Positions 1 through 8,591 of a stretch of DNA of 43,197 nt are shown piece after piece. Source of the DNA: Chitinophagaceae bacterium. Lineage in GTDB: Bacteria; Bacteroidota; Bacteroidia; Chitinophagales; Chitinophagaceae. The position numbers and the translations under genes are program-made. The notes beneath the pieces are model-generated. The model had not been told where the DNA came from, searched no databases, and was given only the letters and a program-made list of their open reading frames with translations. The stretch lies in assembly GCA_025933775.1 (NCBI GenBank), contig JAICZH010000017.1, positions 1 through 43,197 of the forward strand, given 5' to 3'. The number at the start of each line of letters is the position of its first letter. Positions within the stretch are counted from its first letter, which is position 1.

Positions 1-90
1 ATGGAAAATAAAAACAATCATATCAACTTTTCTTCATTACCGGTGATCATCATTTCTACCATCACTATTATTACAACCCGCAAGGGTTGA
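1..90 (+). CDS. thrL: threonine operon leader peptide
   Basis: This is a 29-codon ORF (ATG to TGA) ending 77 nt before thrA. Its second half is loaded with the regulatory amino acids of the operon: Ile at residues 8, 16-18, 21, 23 and 24 and Thr at 20, 22, 25 and 26, then Arg-Lys-Gly-stop. This is the composition expected of an attenuation leader sensing Thr and Ile, as in the enterobacterial thr leader. The last codons overlap a perfect hairpin at 74-89, so ribosome stalling at the Thr/Ile codons could change RNA folding. The Thr/Ile codon run is seen; attenuation is inferred from family knowledge. The ATG is the first base of the window, so upstream promoter and any alternative start cannot be seen. 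Confidence 0.75.
   Translation: MENKNNHINFSSLPVIIISTITIITTRKG
74..89 (+). promoter_or_regulatory. candidate attenuator hairpin at the end of the thr leader
   Basis: CAACCC-GCAA-GGGTTG is a perfect 6-bp stem with a GNRA tetraloop, overlapping the last Thr codons and the TGA region of the leader ORF. The CAACCC strand could alternatively pair, with one mismatch, with GGGCTG at 110-115, giving a possible competing fold. No clear U-run follows, so whether it terminates or only pauses transcription is unknown. Confidence 0.5.
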
Positions 91-167
91 GCATTTCCAT
101 ATAATCTTTGGGCTGTAAAAGCTATCTAAAAAATCAGAATTTTTCATTCACAACTCACAACTCACTT

Positions 168-2612
168 ATGCAGGTTTTAAAATTTGGAGGCTCGTCCGTA
201 GCCGATGCAAAAAATATAAATAAAGTTGTTGCTATTATTCAGCAGGCTGTAAAAAATAATGCTGATACTATTATCATTATTTCTGCTCTTGGTGGCGTTA
301 CCGATGCTTTACTTGAAGCGGCGTCTCTTGCATCTGATGGCGATATTTTGTATAAAGAAAAATTACATGAAATTGAACGCCGGCATCTTACGGTTGTAAA
401 AGAATTAATTCCGCTCGACCAACAAAGCAGCGTGTTGAGCATGGTAAAAAAACGTTGTAATGAAATAGAAGATATATGCAACGGTGTTTTTTTATTAAAA
501 GAATTATCTGTACGCATTAAAGATGCCATTATCAGTTATGGCGAATTAATATCTTCACAAATTATAGCGGCAAAATTAAAATCAATCGGCATCAGCAACA
601 CGTGGAAAGACGCACGGGAACTGATTCTTACCAATTCTGATTTTGGAAATGCTGCTGTTGATTTTATTGTAACAAATAAAATGATACAAGATTTTTTTTC
701 TAATGCTAATGCAAATGTTTTTATTATGCCCGGTTTTACCGGCAAAGAAAAAAGCGGATACACTACCACGTTAGGAAGAGGTGGCTCTGATTATACTGCC
801 GCTATCATTGGTGCAGCGCTTAATGCTTCTGTTGTTGAAATATGGACCGACGTTTCGGGCCTGATGACCGCTGATCCCAGATTGGTAACAAATGCAAAGA
901 TCATTCAACATATTTCTTACCAGGAAGCGATGGAGCTTTCACACTTTGGCGCAAAGGTTATTTATCCGCCAACTATTCAGCCATTAATGAATAAAAAAAT
1001 TCCTGTTTGTATAAAAAATACTTTTGCTCCTTCTGATTCCGGCACATGGATTCGCAATGAAAGCAAACTAACGGGGAGGGCTATACGCGGAATTTCAAGC
1101 ATCAATAAAATTTCGTTGTTAAGTCTTGAAGGTACTGGAATGGTGGGCATTCCGGGGTTTTCAAAAAGATTGTTTGAAGCCTTATCCAATGAAAAAATAA
1201 ATGTAATTCTCATTACACAAAGTTCATCAGAACATTCTATTTGTGTAGGAATAGAGCAGGCAAATGCAGCAAGAGCAAAAGAAGTAATTGATGAAACATT
1301 TGCACATGAAATAGAAATAAAAAAAGTAGAACCATTGTTTGTTGAAAATGGTTTGGCAATTGTTGCACTTGTTGGTGATAATATGAAAAATCATCCGGGC
1401 ATCAGTGGAAAAATGTTTGGAGCATTGGGAAGAAACGGTGTAAATGTAAGAGCCATCGCACAAGGTTCTTCAGAAAGAAATATTTCTGCAGTGATTTCGG
1501 TAAATGATGTAAAAAAAGCAATCAATGTATTGCATGAAGAATTTTTTGAAACGGCTTATAAGCAAATAAATCTTTTCATAAGCGGCACCGGAAATGTAGG
1601 AAGTAAGTTACTTGCGCAATTGCAGCAGCAACAAAAGCATTTGCTCAATCACATGCGGCTGAATGTAAGAGTGGCGGCCATTAGTAATAGTCGTAAAATG
1701 TTTTTCAATGATGAAGGAATTAATTTATCACGCTGGAAAGAATTGTTGCAGGATGCAGAAAAAAATGATATAAATAATTTCATTGAAACTATTCAAAAAA
1801 AGAATTTAAGAAATTCTGTTTTTGTAGACATAACCGCTAGCGATGTTATTGCAAATTCCTATCCGCAATATTTGCAAAAAAGTATTTCGGTTGTTGCGTG
1901 TAATAAAGTTGCCTGTTCTTCTTCGTATAATTATTATAAAAAATTAAAAGACCTTGCAAGAGAATACAACGCTTCCTTTTTGTTTGAAACCAATGTTGGC
2001 GCTGGTTTGCCGGTTATCGGCACATTGAACGATTTAATAAGGAGCGGCGATAAAGTAAACAGGATCGAAGCCGTATTAAGCGGCACACTCAATTTTGTTT
2101 TTAATAATTATACAGGTGAAAAAAGTTTTGCAAAGGTTGTAAAGCAAGCGCAAGACGAAGGATATACGGAACCTGATCCACGGCTTGATTTGAGTGGAAC
2201 AGATGTAATGCGCAAGATAATGATACTGGCAAGAGAAACGGGCGCTGAATTAGAAATGGAAGATATCGCCAATGAATCTTTTATGCCCGAAGTGTGCATG
2301 AAAGGAACTGTTGAAAATTTTTATAAAGAAATGGAAAAACATGAAGAACATTTTTTCAACTTAGTTTCAAAAGCAAAAGCCGAAGGAAAAAAATTAAAAT
2401 TTGTTGCAAGGTTTGAAAATAGTAAAGCTTCCGTTGGATTGCAACACATAAATCCGCAACATGATTTTTATCATTTGTATGGAAAAGATAATGCCGTACT
2501 TTTTTATACTAATCGTTATGTGGAGCAACCATTAGTCATAAAAGGAGCAGGCGCAGGCGCTGAAGTTACCGCCTCTGGCGTGTTTGCAGATATTATAAGG
2601 GCTGCAGGATAA
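168..2612 (+). CDS. thrA: bifunctional aspartokinase / homoserine dehydrogenase
   Basis: This is a fused enzyme catalysing aspartate phosphorylation and NAD(P)H-dependent reduction of aspartate semialdehyde to homoserine, the first and third steps to threonine. From the ATG at 168 it has 814 residues, the usual length. The kinase signature KFGGSS lies at about 5-10 and GRGGSDYT at about 202-209. Two ACT regulatory repeats follow (about 320-455; the Gly/Val-rich cores GTGMVGIPG and VALVGDN are visible). The dehydrogenase half starts with the Rossmann motif GTGNVG near 471 and carries NVGAGLPVIGTL and GYTEPDPRLDLSGTDVMRK. A frame extension to an ATG at 108 would encode leader-region sequence and is not used. 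It is the first structural gene of thrABC behind the leader peptide. The gap to thrB is occupied by a palindromic-pair element. Confidence 0.97.
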   Translation: MQVLKFGGSSVADAKNINKVVAIIQQAVKNNADTIIIISALGGVTDALLEAASLASDGDILYKEKLHEIERRHLTVVKELIPLDQQSSVLSMVKKRCNEIEDICNGVFLLKELSVRIKDAIISYGELISSQIIAAKLKSIGISNTWKDARELILTNSDFGNAAVDFIVTNKMIQDFFSNANANVFIMPGFTGKEKSGYTTTLGRGGSDYTAAIIGAALNASVVEIWTDVSGLMTADPRLVTNAKIIQHISYQEAMELSHFGAKVIYPPTIQPLMNKKIPVCIKNTFAPSDSGTWIRNESKLTGRAIRGISSINKISLLSLEGTGMVGIPGFSKRLFEALSNEKINVILITQSSSEHSICVGIEQANAARAKEVIDETFAHEIEIKKVEPLFVENGLAIVALVGDNMKNHPGISGKMFGALGRNGVNVRAIAQGSSERNISAVISVNDVKKAINVLHEEFFETAYKQINLFISGTGNVGSKLLAQLQQQQKHLLNHMRLNVRVAAISNSRKMFFNDEGINLSRWKELLQDAEKNDINNFIETIQKKNLRNSVFVDITASDVIANSYPQYLQKSISVVACNKVACSSSYNYYKKLKDLAREYNASFLFETNVGAGLPVIGTLNDLIRSGDKVNRIEAVLSGTLNFVFNNYTGEKSFAKVVKQAQDEGYTEPDPRLDLSGTDVMRKIMILARETGAELEMEDIANESFMPEVCMKGTVENFYKEMEKHEEHFFNLVSKAKAEGKKLKFVARFENSKASVGLQHINPQHDFYHLYGKDNAVLFYTNRYVEQPLVIKGAGAGAEVTASGVFADIIRAAG

Positions 2613-2614
2613 TA

Positions 2615-2726
2615 TGCCCCTATCCCCTAAAGGGGTATCAATATTTAAAGAATTATACAAATAAAATATGCAGAAACAGGAGCAAAAAGAAAATGTAAGT
2701 AGTTTCCCTTTAGGGGTTAGGGGTGT
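2615..2726 (+). repeat. palindromic-pair element A (thrA-thrB junction)
   Basis: The left arm at 2615-2638 (CCCC-TAAA-GGGG core) and the right arm at 2703-2726 (CCC-TTTA-GGGG followed by TTAGGGG) are inverted copies of each other. The element starts 2 nt after the thrA stop. Its AT-rich core holds the thrB start codon at 2668, and its right arm is translated as the peptide SSFPLGVRG just before the conserved start of homoserine kinase. Here the arm is read in a different frame from that used in nuoB, nuoD, nuoI and pssA. Confidence 0.8.
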
Positions 2727-3633
2727 TACTGTACTTGCGCCGGCAACCATTGCCAATCTTGTTTGCGGCTTTGATGTATTGGGTATGGCATTGCACGATC
2801 CTTATGATGCGATGCAGCTTACATTGAGTGAAAAGCCAGGCATACGTATAATTCATAATGATACGTATAACCTGCCAACAACGCCTGAACAAAATGTTGC
2901 GGGTGTTTCACTTTTAGAATTAATGAAAGAGTTGCCGGATAATTATGGATTTGATTTGATTATTGATAAACATATAAAACCCGGCAGTGGACTGGGTTCC
3001 AGCGCAGCAAGCGCAGCAGGAGTAGTAGTTGCAGCCAATCATTTATTGAATAATATTTTTTCAAAAGAAGATCTAGTGCGTTTTGCAATGGCTGGAGAAA
3101 AACTTGCATCAGGTGTAAAACATGCCGATAATATTTCGCCCGGAATTTATGGCGGCGTTACATTAATACGTTCAATTTTTCCTTTGGATGTAGTTTCGGT
3201 AAATGCGCCGCCAATGTATGTTGCAGTGGTTCATCCCCAGATAGAAGTAAAAACTTCTGATGCAAGAGAAATTTTGCGCAAAGAAGTTTTATTGAAAGAT
3301 GCGATTAAGCAATGGGGAAATATTGCAGGGCTTGTTGCCGGTTTTATGAAAGGCGATTATGGATTAATAAGCCGTTCATTAGAAGATGTAATTATAGAGC
3401 CGGTGCGCAGTATGCTCATTCCCGGCTTTGATGAAGTAAAAACAAAAAGCGTTTATGCGGGAGCGTTAGGTGGCGGCATTTCCGGTTCAGGGCCTTCCAT
3501 TTTTATGTTGTGCGAGAAAGAAAACACAGCATTAAAAGTTGAAAAAATTATGAAAGATGTTTATGATAATACCGGTTTGAAATATCATACGTATGTTACA
3601 ACAATTAATAATGAAGGGATAAAGTTGATTTGA
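2668..3633 (+). CDS. thrB: homoserine kinase
   Basis: GHMP-family kinase phosphorylating homoserine, the fourth step to threonine. The 321 residues carry the GHMP ATP-binding loop PGSGLGSSAASAAG at about 104-117, and a C-terminal SGSGPSIF motif. The family's conserved N-terminus (VTVLAPATIANLVCGFD) begins only at about residue 20. The preceding stretch MQKQEQKENV-SSFPLGVRG has no family counterpart: it is encoded by the core and right arm of the palindromic element, which therefore supplies the start codon. No alternative ATG, GTG or TTG between the arm and the conserved domain is obvious. It lies 55 nt downstream of thrA in the same operon. Confidence 0.96.
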   Translation: MQKQEQKENVSSFPLGVRGVTVLAPATIANLVCGFDVLGMALHDPYDAMQLTLSEKPGIRIIHNDTYNLPTTPEQNVAGVSLLELMKELPDNYGFDLIIDKHIKPGSGLGSSAASAAGVVVAANHLLNNIFSKEDLVRFAMAGEKLASGVKHADNISPGIYGGVTLIRSIFPLDVVSVNAPPMYVAVVHPQIEVKTSDAREILRKEVLLKDAIKQWGNIAGLVAGFMKGDYGLISRSLEDVIIEPVRSMLIPGFDEVKTKSVYAGALGGGISGSGPSIFMLCEKENTALKVEKIMKDVYDNTGLKYHTYVTTINNEGIKLI

Positions 3634-3635
3634 AT

Positions 3636-3723
3636 TGACAATATGCAATGGACAATTGGCAATATGCAATTCAATAATAAAACAATTCAACAATAAAACA
3701 ATTCACAATTCACTATTCACCAA
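3636..3723 (+). repeat. low-complexity tandem-word spacer between thrB and thrC
   Basis: The whole gap from the thrB stop to the thrC ATG consists of short repeated words: CAATATGCAAT at 3639-3649 and 3660-3670, a 16-nt unit (TTCAAYAATAAAACAA) at 3670-3685 and 3686-3701, then TTCACAATTCACTATTCACC. Similar CAACTCACAACTCAC wording precedes thrA at 151-166. No coding or hairpin role is visible. Confidence 0.7.
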
Positions 3724-5022
3724 ATGCTTTATTTCAGCACAGATAATAATTCACCAAAAGTAGATTTTAAAGAAGCGACTATCAAAGGGCAGGCGCCTGA
3801 TAAAGGTTTATATTTTCCTGAAAAAATTCCTGCGCTTGATAAAAATTTTATTGATCATATCCATCAATATTCAAAAGAAGAAATTGCTTTTAAAGTAATT
3901 CAACCTTATGTAGGCGATGTAATTCCAAATGCAGAGCTGGCAAGAATTGTAGCAGAAACTATCAACTTTGATTTTCCTTTAATAAAAGTGGATGAAGCTA
4001 TTTTTTCACTTGAATTATTTCATGGCCCTACACTCGCTTTTAAAGATGTAGGCGCAAGATTTATGAGCCGTTGCTTGGGTTATTTTGTAAAAGATAGCAA
4101 TAAAAAAATTATCGTGCTAGTTGCTACATCAGGCGATACAGGTGGCGCAGTTGCTAATGGTTTTTATAATGTGGATGGCGTGGATGTTGTTATTTTATAT
4201 CCTTCAGGAAAAGTGAGTAAGGTGCAGGAATTGCAATTAACTACTTTAGGAAAAAATATTAGGGCTTTAGAAATTGATGGCACATTTGATGATTGCCAGC
4301 AAATGGTAAAGCAGGCTTTTGCAGATGAAGTTTTAAATAAAAAATTATTTCTTACATCAGCCAATTCTATCAACGTTGCACGATGGTTGCCGCAGCAGTT
4401 TTATTATTTCTTTGCTTACCAGCAATGGAAAGATAAAAACAACCCTCCCGTGATAAGCGTGCCCAGCGGCAACTTTGGAAATATCTGTGCAGGACTGTTG
4501 GCTTTTCGTACAGGCTTGCCCGTTAGTCATTTTGTTGCTGCATGCAATGCAAATAATGTTATCACCGAATATTTACAATCCGGAGATTATGTTCCAAAAA
4601 AATCTATAGCAACTCTTTCAAATGCAATGGACGTAGGCAACCCAAGCAACTTCGTGCGCATACTTGAGTTGTTTGATAAAGAATTTCAATCATTAAAAAA
4701 TGTAATGAGCAGCTATTCTTTTTCTGATGATGAAACAAAAAATATTTTGAAAGAAGTGTATCAAAATAAAAATTATTTATTGGATCCGCATGGCGCAGTG
4801 GGTTACGTCGCATTAAAAAAATATTTGGATCAGCATCCCCATCACAGAGGAATATTTTTAGAAACAGCCCATCCCGTAAAGTTTTATGATGTGGTAGAGC
4901 CAATCATTCATGCAAAGGTTCCGGTTCCAGATGTTGTAAATAATTTATTAGCATTAAAAAAGGAAAGTATAAAAATGAATGCGGAATACGAAAGCCTGAA
5001 AGAATATTTATTAACACACTAA
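3724..5022 (+). CDS. thrC: threonine synthase
   Basis: PLP enzyme converting O-phosphohomoserine to threonine, last step of the operon's pathway. At 432 residues it has the normal length. The PLP lysine sits in the motif HGPTLAFKDVGARF (Lys about 107), followed by the Ser/Thr-Gly-rich phosphate-binding segment ATSGDTGGAVANG and the later SVPSGNFGN. The C-terminal ETAHPVKFYDVVEP is typical of the family. The start ATG directly follows the CAATTCAC-type word-repeat spacer. It ends the thrABC operon; the next gene is convergent, with only 14 nt between stop codons and no obvious terminator hairpin there. Confidence 0.97.
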   Translation: MLYFSTDNNSPKVDFKEATIKGQAPDKGLYFPEKIPALDKNFIDHIHQYSKEEIAFKVIQPYVGDVIPNAELARIVAETINFDFPLIKVDEAIFSLELFHGPTLAFKDVGARFMSRCLGYFVKDSNKKIIVLVATSGDTGGAVANGFYNVDGVDVVILYPSGKVSKVQELQLTTLGKNIRALEIDGTFDDCQQMVKQAFADEVLNKKLFLTSANSINVARWLPQQFYYFFAYQQWKDKNNPPVISVPSGNFGNICAGLLAFRTGLPVSHFVAACNANNVITEYLQSGDYVPKKSIATLSNAMDVGNPSNFVRILELFDKEFQSLKNVMSSYSFSDDETKNILKEVYQNKNYLLDPHGAVGYVALKKYLDQHPHHRGIFLETAHPVKFYDVVEPIIHAKVPVPDVVNNLLALKKESIKMNAEYESLKEYLLTH

Positions 5023-5036
5023 TATTAAAAATTTCA

Positions 5037-5777
5037 TCAGTAATAAGTATATGTTTTTACAACTGATTCGCCTGTATCTGCAATTATTGTTTCAGAGCTC
5101 AGCCTGTTGCTCGCATCAAAAGTATAAGTATGATTTAATGTACTGATATCCCCGCCATTATTTACAGTGGCTGTTTTTACAAGATTTTTACTTGCCTGGT
5201 AATATGGAACCAAAGGTGGAAGATTGTTTAAAAGAGACGGGTAATACTCGTAAGTTGTTGTTGAAAAATCATCTGTTTCTGTTATCACATTGCCATTGTT
5301 ATCGTAGGTATAATTAGTAGCGTTCCATAAATCACTTCCATATTGTTTTGAATAATCATATTCTTTCAGCGTAATTAATTGTTTGCTGCTGTTGTAAATA
5401 TATTTTTCGGTGGAAGAGTCGCTGGTATCGTTATATTGAAACGAGCTATCCACTAATGAATTGCTGTTAAGAAAAAATACTTCGTGTATGGATAGTGTGC
5501 CGGAGTTATATAAATCCATAGTATAGTTGTTGCCTGAATATTGAAATACAAATTTATCTCCGGGCGATGATGCAGAGATGAGGCTAATTATCCGGTTACT
5601 GTTATCGTAAGAAACATTGAAGGTAATAATGTTGTGTGTACTGCCATCGTAATAGTCTTCTGTATAAGTTTTTAGTTTTACTAATGGTGAATCATTCGGA
5701 TCATTGCTTTTTTCTTTTTGGCAGGAAGCAAAAAGAATAATAATAAAAATAGCAGGTAAAATTTTGATGATTCTCAT
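5037..5777 (-). CDS. secreted lipoprotein of unknown function
   Basis: 246 residues with a lipoprotein signal: a hydrophobic stretch then the lipobox FASC, Cys at residue 19, followed by charged residues (QKEKSNDPND). The mature part is rich in Tyr, Asn, Ser and Asp and has short recurring motifs resembling YD-type or beta-strand repeats, such as SYDNSNR, YDNNGN and TFDASN. This suggests an all-beta outer-membrane or periplasmic lipoprotein, but no specific family is assigned. It is a single gene on the minus strand, convergent with thrC. No catalytic motif is visible. Confidence 0.75.
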   Translation of the reverse strand: MRIIKILPAIFIIILFASCQKEKSNDPNDSPLVKLKTYTEDYYDGSTHNIITFNVSYDNSNRIISLISASSPGDKFVFQYSGNNYTMDLYNSGTLSIHEVFFLNSNSLVDSSFQYNDTSDSSTEKYIYNSSKQLITLKEYDYSKQYGSDLWNATNYTYDNNGNVITETDDFSTTTYEYYPSLLNNLPPLVPYYQASKNLVKTATVNNGGDISTLNHTYTFDASNRLSSETIIADTGESVVKTYTYY

Positions 5778-5940
5778 AATATTTAAGTTTTGGATGTGTG
5801 AATATAAATGTTCTATTCAATATGCTTTACAAACGATTTTCCGGATTAATTATTTCATTAAACATTTTCATTTCTATTTATAAAAAATTAATTTGTGCAA
5901 AAAAAAATTAATAAAACATTTTTTGACATTAGCTTTTCAA

Positions 5941-6687
5941 TTATTTTAGTTTGTACCAAATGTATCCTGCCATCTCTTTTAAATAACTGTCCCATGCCAG
6001 CAATACCGAAGGCTGCGGTATCAGCGATGAAAAAGTAAATCCGCTTCTGCCATCCAAATAATTACATGGAAAACCAATTGCATTGATTCCGGCATTCTTA
6101 AATATCAGCAAGGCTCTTGGAATATGGCGTGCAGAAGTGATAAGAAGATACGGAGATGGCAAATGCAAAGAATCCAAAATTTTTTTTGCATACATCGCAT
6201 TATCATTTGTATCATTCGAGCGGTCTTCTGCAAAAATTATCGAATCAGGAATTCCCATTGCCATCAATTCATTTTTTGCCCATGCTGCTTCGCGAAAATT
6301 ATTATCATTCATTTTTCCGTTTCCCCCGCTTATCAAAATATGTTGAATGACGCCGAGCTTATATAATTTCTCTGCTTGTATAAATCTGTCGGCAGTAGCA
6401 TTAAAATATCCATAGCCATTTTCATCGGGGCTTGCAAAACCGCCGGGAACAATACCACAACTATACACTTTATTTTTATTAATAACCACAGGGGCAGGCT
6501 GCCATTGTTTTGCAAACCAATTCAGCAACCATTGATTGCTGAATACAATAAAAATACATAAGGCAGCAGTGCGGCAAGCCTTTCGTGATGAGGCTTTGCG
6601 AAAAAGAAATCCTGCAATAATTAAAATGATAATCCAGTTGAAAGGCGATAAAAAAAATGATACAACTATCGAGGCTACCTGGTGCAT
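5941..6687 (-). CDS. DUF218 (YdcF/ElyC-like) membrane protein
   Basis: 248 residues. Two hydrophobic segments at the N-terminus (about 8-27 and 37-56) anchor a periplasmic-side DUF218 domain. Typical features are visible: a strand leading to GIVPGG, the motif HILISGGNGK, an acidic stretch (EDRSNDTNDNA) and LLITSARHIPRALLIFKNAGI. DUF218 proteins include E. coli ElyC, implicated in envelope polymer (peptidoglycan or ECA carrier) metabolism, and SanA. The precise substrate here is unknown. Family membership is confident, function is not. It is monocistronic, facing away from the neighbouring thr operon. Confidence 0.85.
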   Translation of the reverse strand: MHQVASIVVSFFLSPFNWIIILIIAGFLFRKASSRKACRTAALCIFIVFSNQWLLNWFAKQWQPAPVVINKNKVYSCGIVPGGFASPDENGYGYFNATADRFIQAEKLYKLGVIQHILISGGNGKMNDNNFREAAWAKNELMAMGIPDSIIFAEDRSNDTNDNAMYAKKILDSLHLPSPYLLITSARHIPRALLIFKNAGINAIGFPCNYLDGRSGFTFSSLIPQPSVLLAWDSYLKEMAGYIWYKLK

Positions 6688-6894
6688 AATGCTTTAATTT
6701 ATTTCAGAAAAATTAAATAAAAATAAACGAAAGTTTTATGCAGTTACTTTTATTGATAATAACATCACGTTGTATCGTTTTGGTTTCACGCATGCTGGCG
6801 GCAGGAAACCCAGATGACAACGCCGCTAAGTTTTTTTTGCGAACTTAATTACTTCGCTACTTTGTGTGAAATAATACTTTTTAAACAGTTTATT

Positions 6895-7413
6895 TTATGC
6901 ACGCACTTTTACAGGCTTTGCAATCATTTTAGAAAGCATTACACTCCAGTATTCTGCTTTTGCTTTTAATAATACAAGCTCTCTTGCTGTATTAACCAGG
7001 CTGTCGTAAAAGATGATGGATGCGGCTTCGGCGCGATTTTTAAATTCAAATTGAAGTTCTATGGCAAATAAATTTTTTTTAGGAGAAGCATTTTTTGCAT
7101 CGTTATCAGAAGATACGTAACGCGTTACCAGTTTACAATTTTGCACATCATTGAGCGATATTAATGAGCAGTTGTATTTATTCCTGATTTTTTCGAGTAT
7201 CATAATTTTTCGATGGATGCCATCAATGCCAATTACTTTATTTTGCAACATTTCCTGGCTGCAAAAAACCAGATCGTTTGCAGTTCCTTCGCGGCTTAAT
7301 TCCAAAAAAGGATCTTTCTTTTTCTTTTTGGCGAAATCAGAAAATAACGTTAGGCTGCGAAAACACAATGCAAGAAATGCAACTAAAATAAAAAGGATAC
7401 TAATCGGAGACAT
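6895..7413 (-). CDS. membrane-anchored protein of unknown function
   Basis: 172 residues: an N-terminal hydrophobic helix (about 3-25), a basic juxtamembrane run FAKKKKK, then a soluble alpha/beta part with alternating charged and hydrophobic stretches. No motif I recognise. The ORF has ordinary codon use and a clear start after an AT-rich leader, so it is probably a real gene. The flanking gaps (6688-6894 and 7414-7620) hold no further genes. The former contains a GC-richer patch at 6779-6842, TTTGCGAAC-type wording and a T8 run, with no convincing hairpin. Confidence 0.65.
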   Translation of the reverse strand: MSPISILFILVAFLALCFRSLTLFSDFAKKKKKDPFLELSREGTANDLVFCSQEMLQNKVIGIDGIHRKIMILEKIRNKYNCSLISLNDVQNCKLVTRYVSSDNDAKNASPKKNLFAIELQFEFKNRAEAASIIFYDSLVNTARELVLLKAKAEYWSVMLSKMIAKPVKVRA

Positions 7414-7620
7414 AGAACAATTGAATTAAAAAATAATTACTAACATTAATATAATAACTACTTTTTTAAAAAATAATTGTTCGTTGGGTAAAATTTTATT
7501 AATAATAAATTTTATCGTCAAAAAAAGAAAGTATAAATACGAAATTGGCCTGAAAATTTTTCTGTTGATTCGTTTTTTGTTTGTGTTTTTCACGTAGGTA
7601 ATTTACGTGTAACAACCGAT

Positions 7621-8148
7621 TTATTTTAAATCAAATAATTTTTCTGCTTCCAGCCAGTTATTGATTCTTTCATATTTTGTTTCATTTACATTGTGCGGAG
7701 AGGTAAAGATGATGGGCCTTCCATCAAAAACAGAAAGATTGAAATCATGATCATCAATCAGCACATCACCTTTTAGTATGCTTTTATCGCCGCAAAAAAT
7801 CCGTTGCTTCCAGTGTATAAAAGGAAAATGTTCATCGAGCCAGTTATTTTTATGAGGCAATGAATATGGAAATTCCATAGCAGCGGAAGCAATGTAAATT
7901 TCAAAAGTGTTATTCAATTCTTTTACTACTTCAATGCTGTTTTCAATAACCGGAAGGTCTTTAAAAAAATCTTTATGATGGGGATATTCTTTTACTGCCT
8001 TGCGATGTGGTTCCGGAACGATGAGCTGGAGCTTGGTTCCATTAATATCTTCTTTAGTATAATGCACGCCAAAATCTCTTTCATACCATTCAAGAAAGCG
8101 GCTCACCGCGTCTGCCAACACATCATCCATATCAATAAGTATGCGCAT
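7621..8148 (-). CDS. 5'(3')-deoxyribonucleotidase-like HAD phosphatase
   Basis: 175 residues matching the NT5C family of HAD phosphatases, which dephosphorylate deoxynucleoside monophosphates. HAD motif I is DMDDVLAD at residues 6-13 (nucleophile and acid/base Asp). Motif II falls in IYIASAAMEFP. The C-terminal lysine/acid region DKSILKGDVLIDDHDFNL carries the metal-binding Asp pair. Cytosolic, with no signal peptide. It stands alone on the minus strand between an unknown membrane protein and the tRNA-Val gene. A TAATTTTG box lies at 8234-8241 (minus strand), 86 nt upstream, as a weak promoter candidate. Confidence 0.87.
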   Translation of the reverse strand: MRILIDMDDVLADAVSRFLEWYERDFGVHYTKEDINGTKLQLIVPEPHRKAVKEYPHHKDFFKDLPVIENSIEVVKELNNTFEIYIASAAMEFPYSLPHKNNWLDEHFPFIHWKQRIFCGDKSILKGDVLIDDHDFNLSVFDGRPIIFTSPHNVNETKYERINNWLEAEKLFDLK

Positions 8149-8322
8149 AATTATTTTGTTTTAAAAAATTAAAATTAAAAATGATTTTAAAGTTAAATCA
8201 TTACTGTTTGTAAAACGGGTAATAATTATCAAACAAAATTAGAGAGCAATATTTTTTAAGAAGAAAATAATCAGGGTGAAAATTGCATTCACAAAAAATG
8301 GCAAAAGAAGGAAAGTAATTTG

Positions 8323-8397
8323 TGGGAGCACACGGGTTCGAACCGCGGACCCTCTGCTTGTAAGGCAGATGCTCTAAACCAACTGAGCTATGCTCCC
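8323..8397 (-). tRNA. tRNA-Val (anticodon TAC)
   Basis: The minus strand folds as a full cloverleaf. Acceptor strands GGGAGCA and TGCTCCC pair perfectly with discriminator A. A D-arm (TAGCTCAGTTGG) follows, then anticodon arm TCTGC-CTTACAA-GCAGA (anticodon TAC) and T-arm with GGTTCGAAC. CCA is not encoded (ACA follows the acceptor stem). A good promoter lies 16 nt upstream. Confidence 0.95.
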
Positions 8398-8413
8398 TTT
8401 ATTTTTGGGAGTG

Positions 8414-8440
8414 CAAATATAAGAGAAGGCTGCAATTCAA
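8414..8440 (-). promoter_or_regulatory. promoter of tRNA-Val
   Basis: On the minus strand a TTG (-33 type) at 8438-8440 and TATATTTG at 8414-8421 match the Bacteroidota housekeeping promoter TTG-spacer-TAnnTTTG. The spacer of 16 nt is slightly short, and the -7 box ends 16 nt before the tRNA 5' end. Confidence 0.65.
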
Positions 8441-8591
8441 AAAAATTTAATCTATTTCAAATATGTTTGAATGTGCTATGAACTGTCAACTTCAACTCAT
8501 AAAATTTTTGTCTTTACTATTATCATTGTTTTTAAAAAAATCTTTGATTAAATTAGGCTAATTATTTTTATAACCCCACTACTGCAAATTC

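Noticed and set aside
108-167. In-frame upstream start for thrA at 108
   Set aside because: The added 20 residues are encoded by the region just after the leader peptide and have no counterpart in aspartokinases; MQVLKFGGSS at 168 is the typical start.
239-529. Antisense ORF in thrA, and many similar antisense frames across the window
   Set aside because: They lie wholly inside strongly conserved genes on the other strand, have Cys/Ser/Phe-rich shadow composition and no independent start signals.
3639-3720. CRISPR-like array between thrB and thrC
   Set aside because: Repeat units are 11-16 nt, contiguous and of changing sequence with no regular unique spacers; no cas genes nearby.
6779-6842. 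RNA gene or terminator in the gap after the DUF218 gene
   Set aside because: The GC-richer patch with a following T8 run shows only short, interrupted pairing (GGTTTC/GAAACC, GGCG/CGCC), so neither a structured RNA nor a terminator can be supported.
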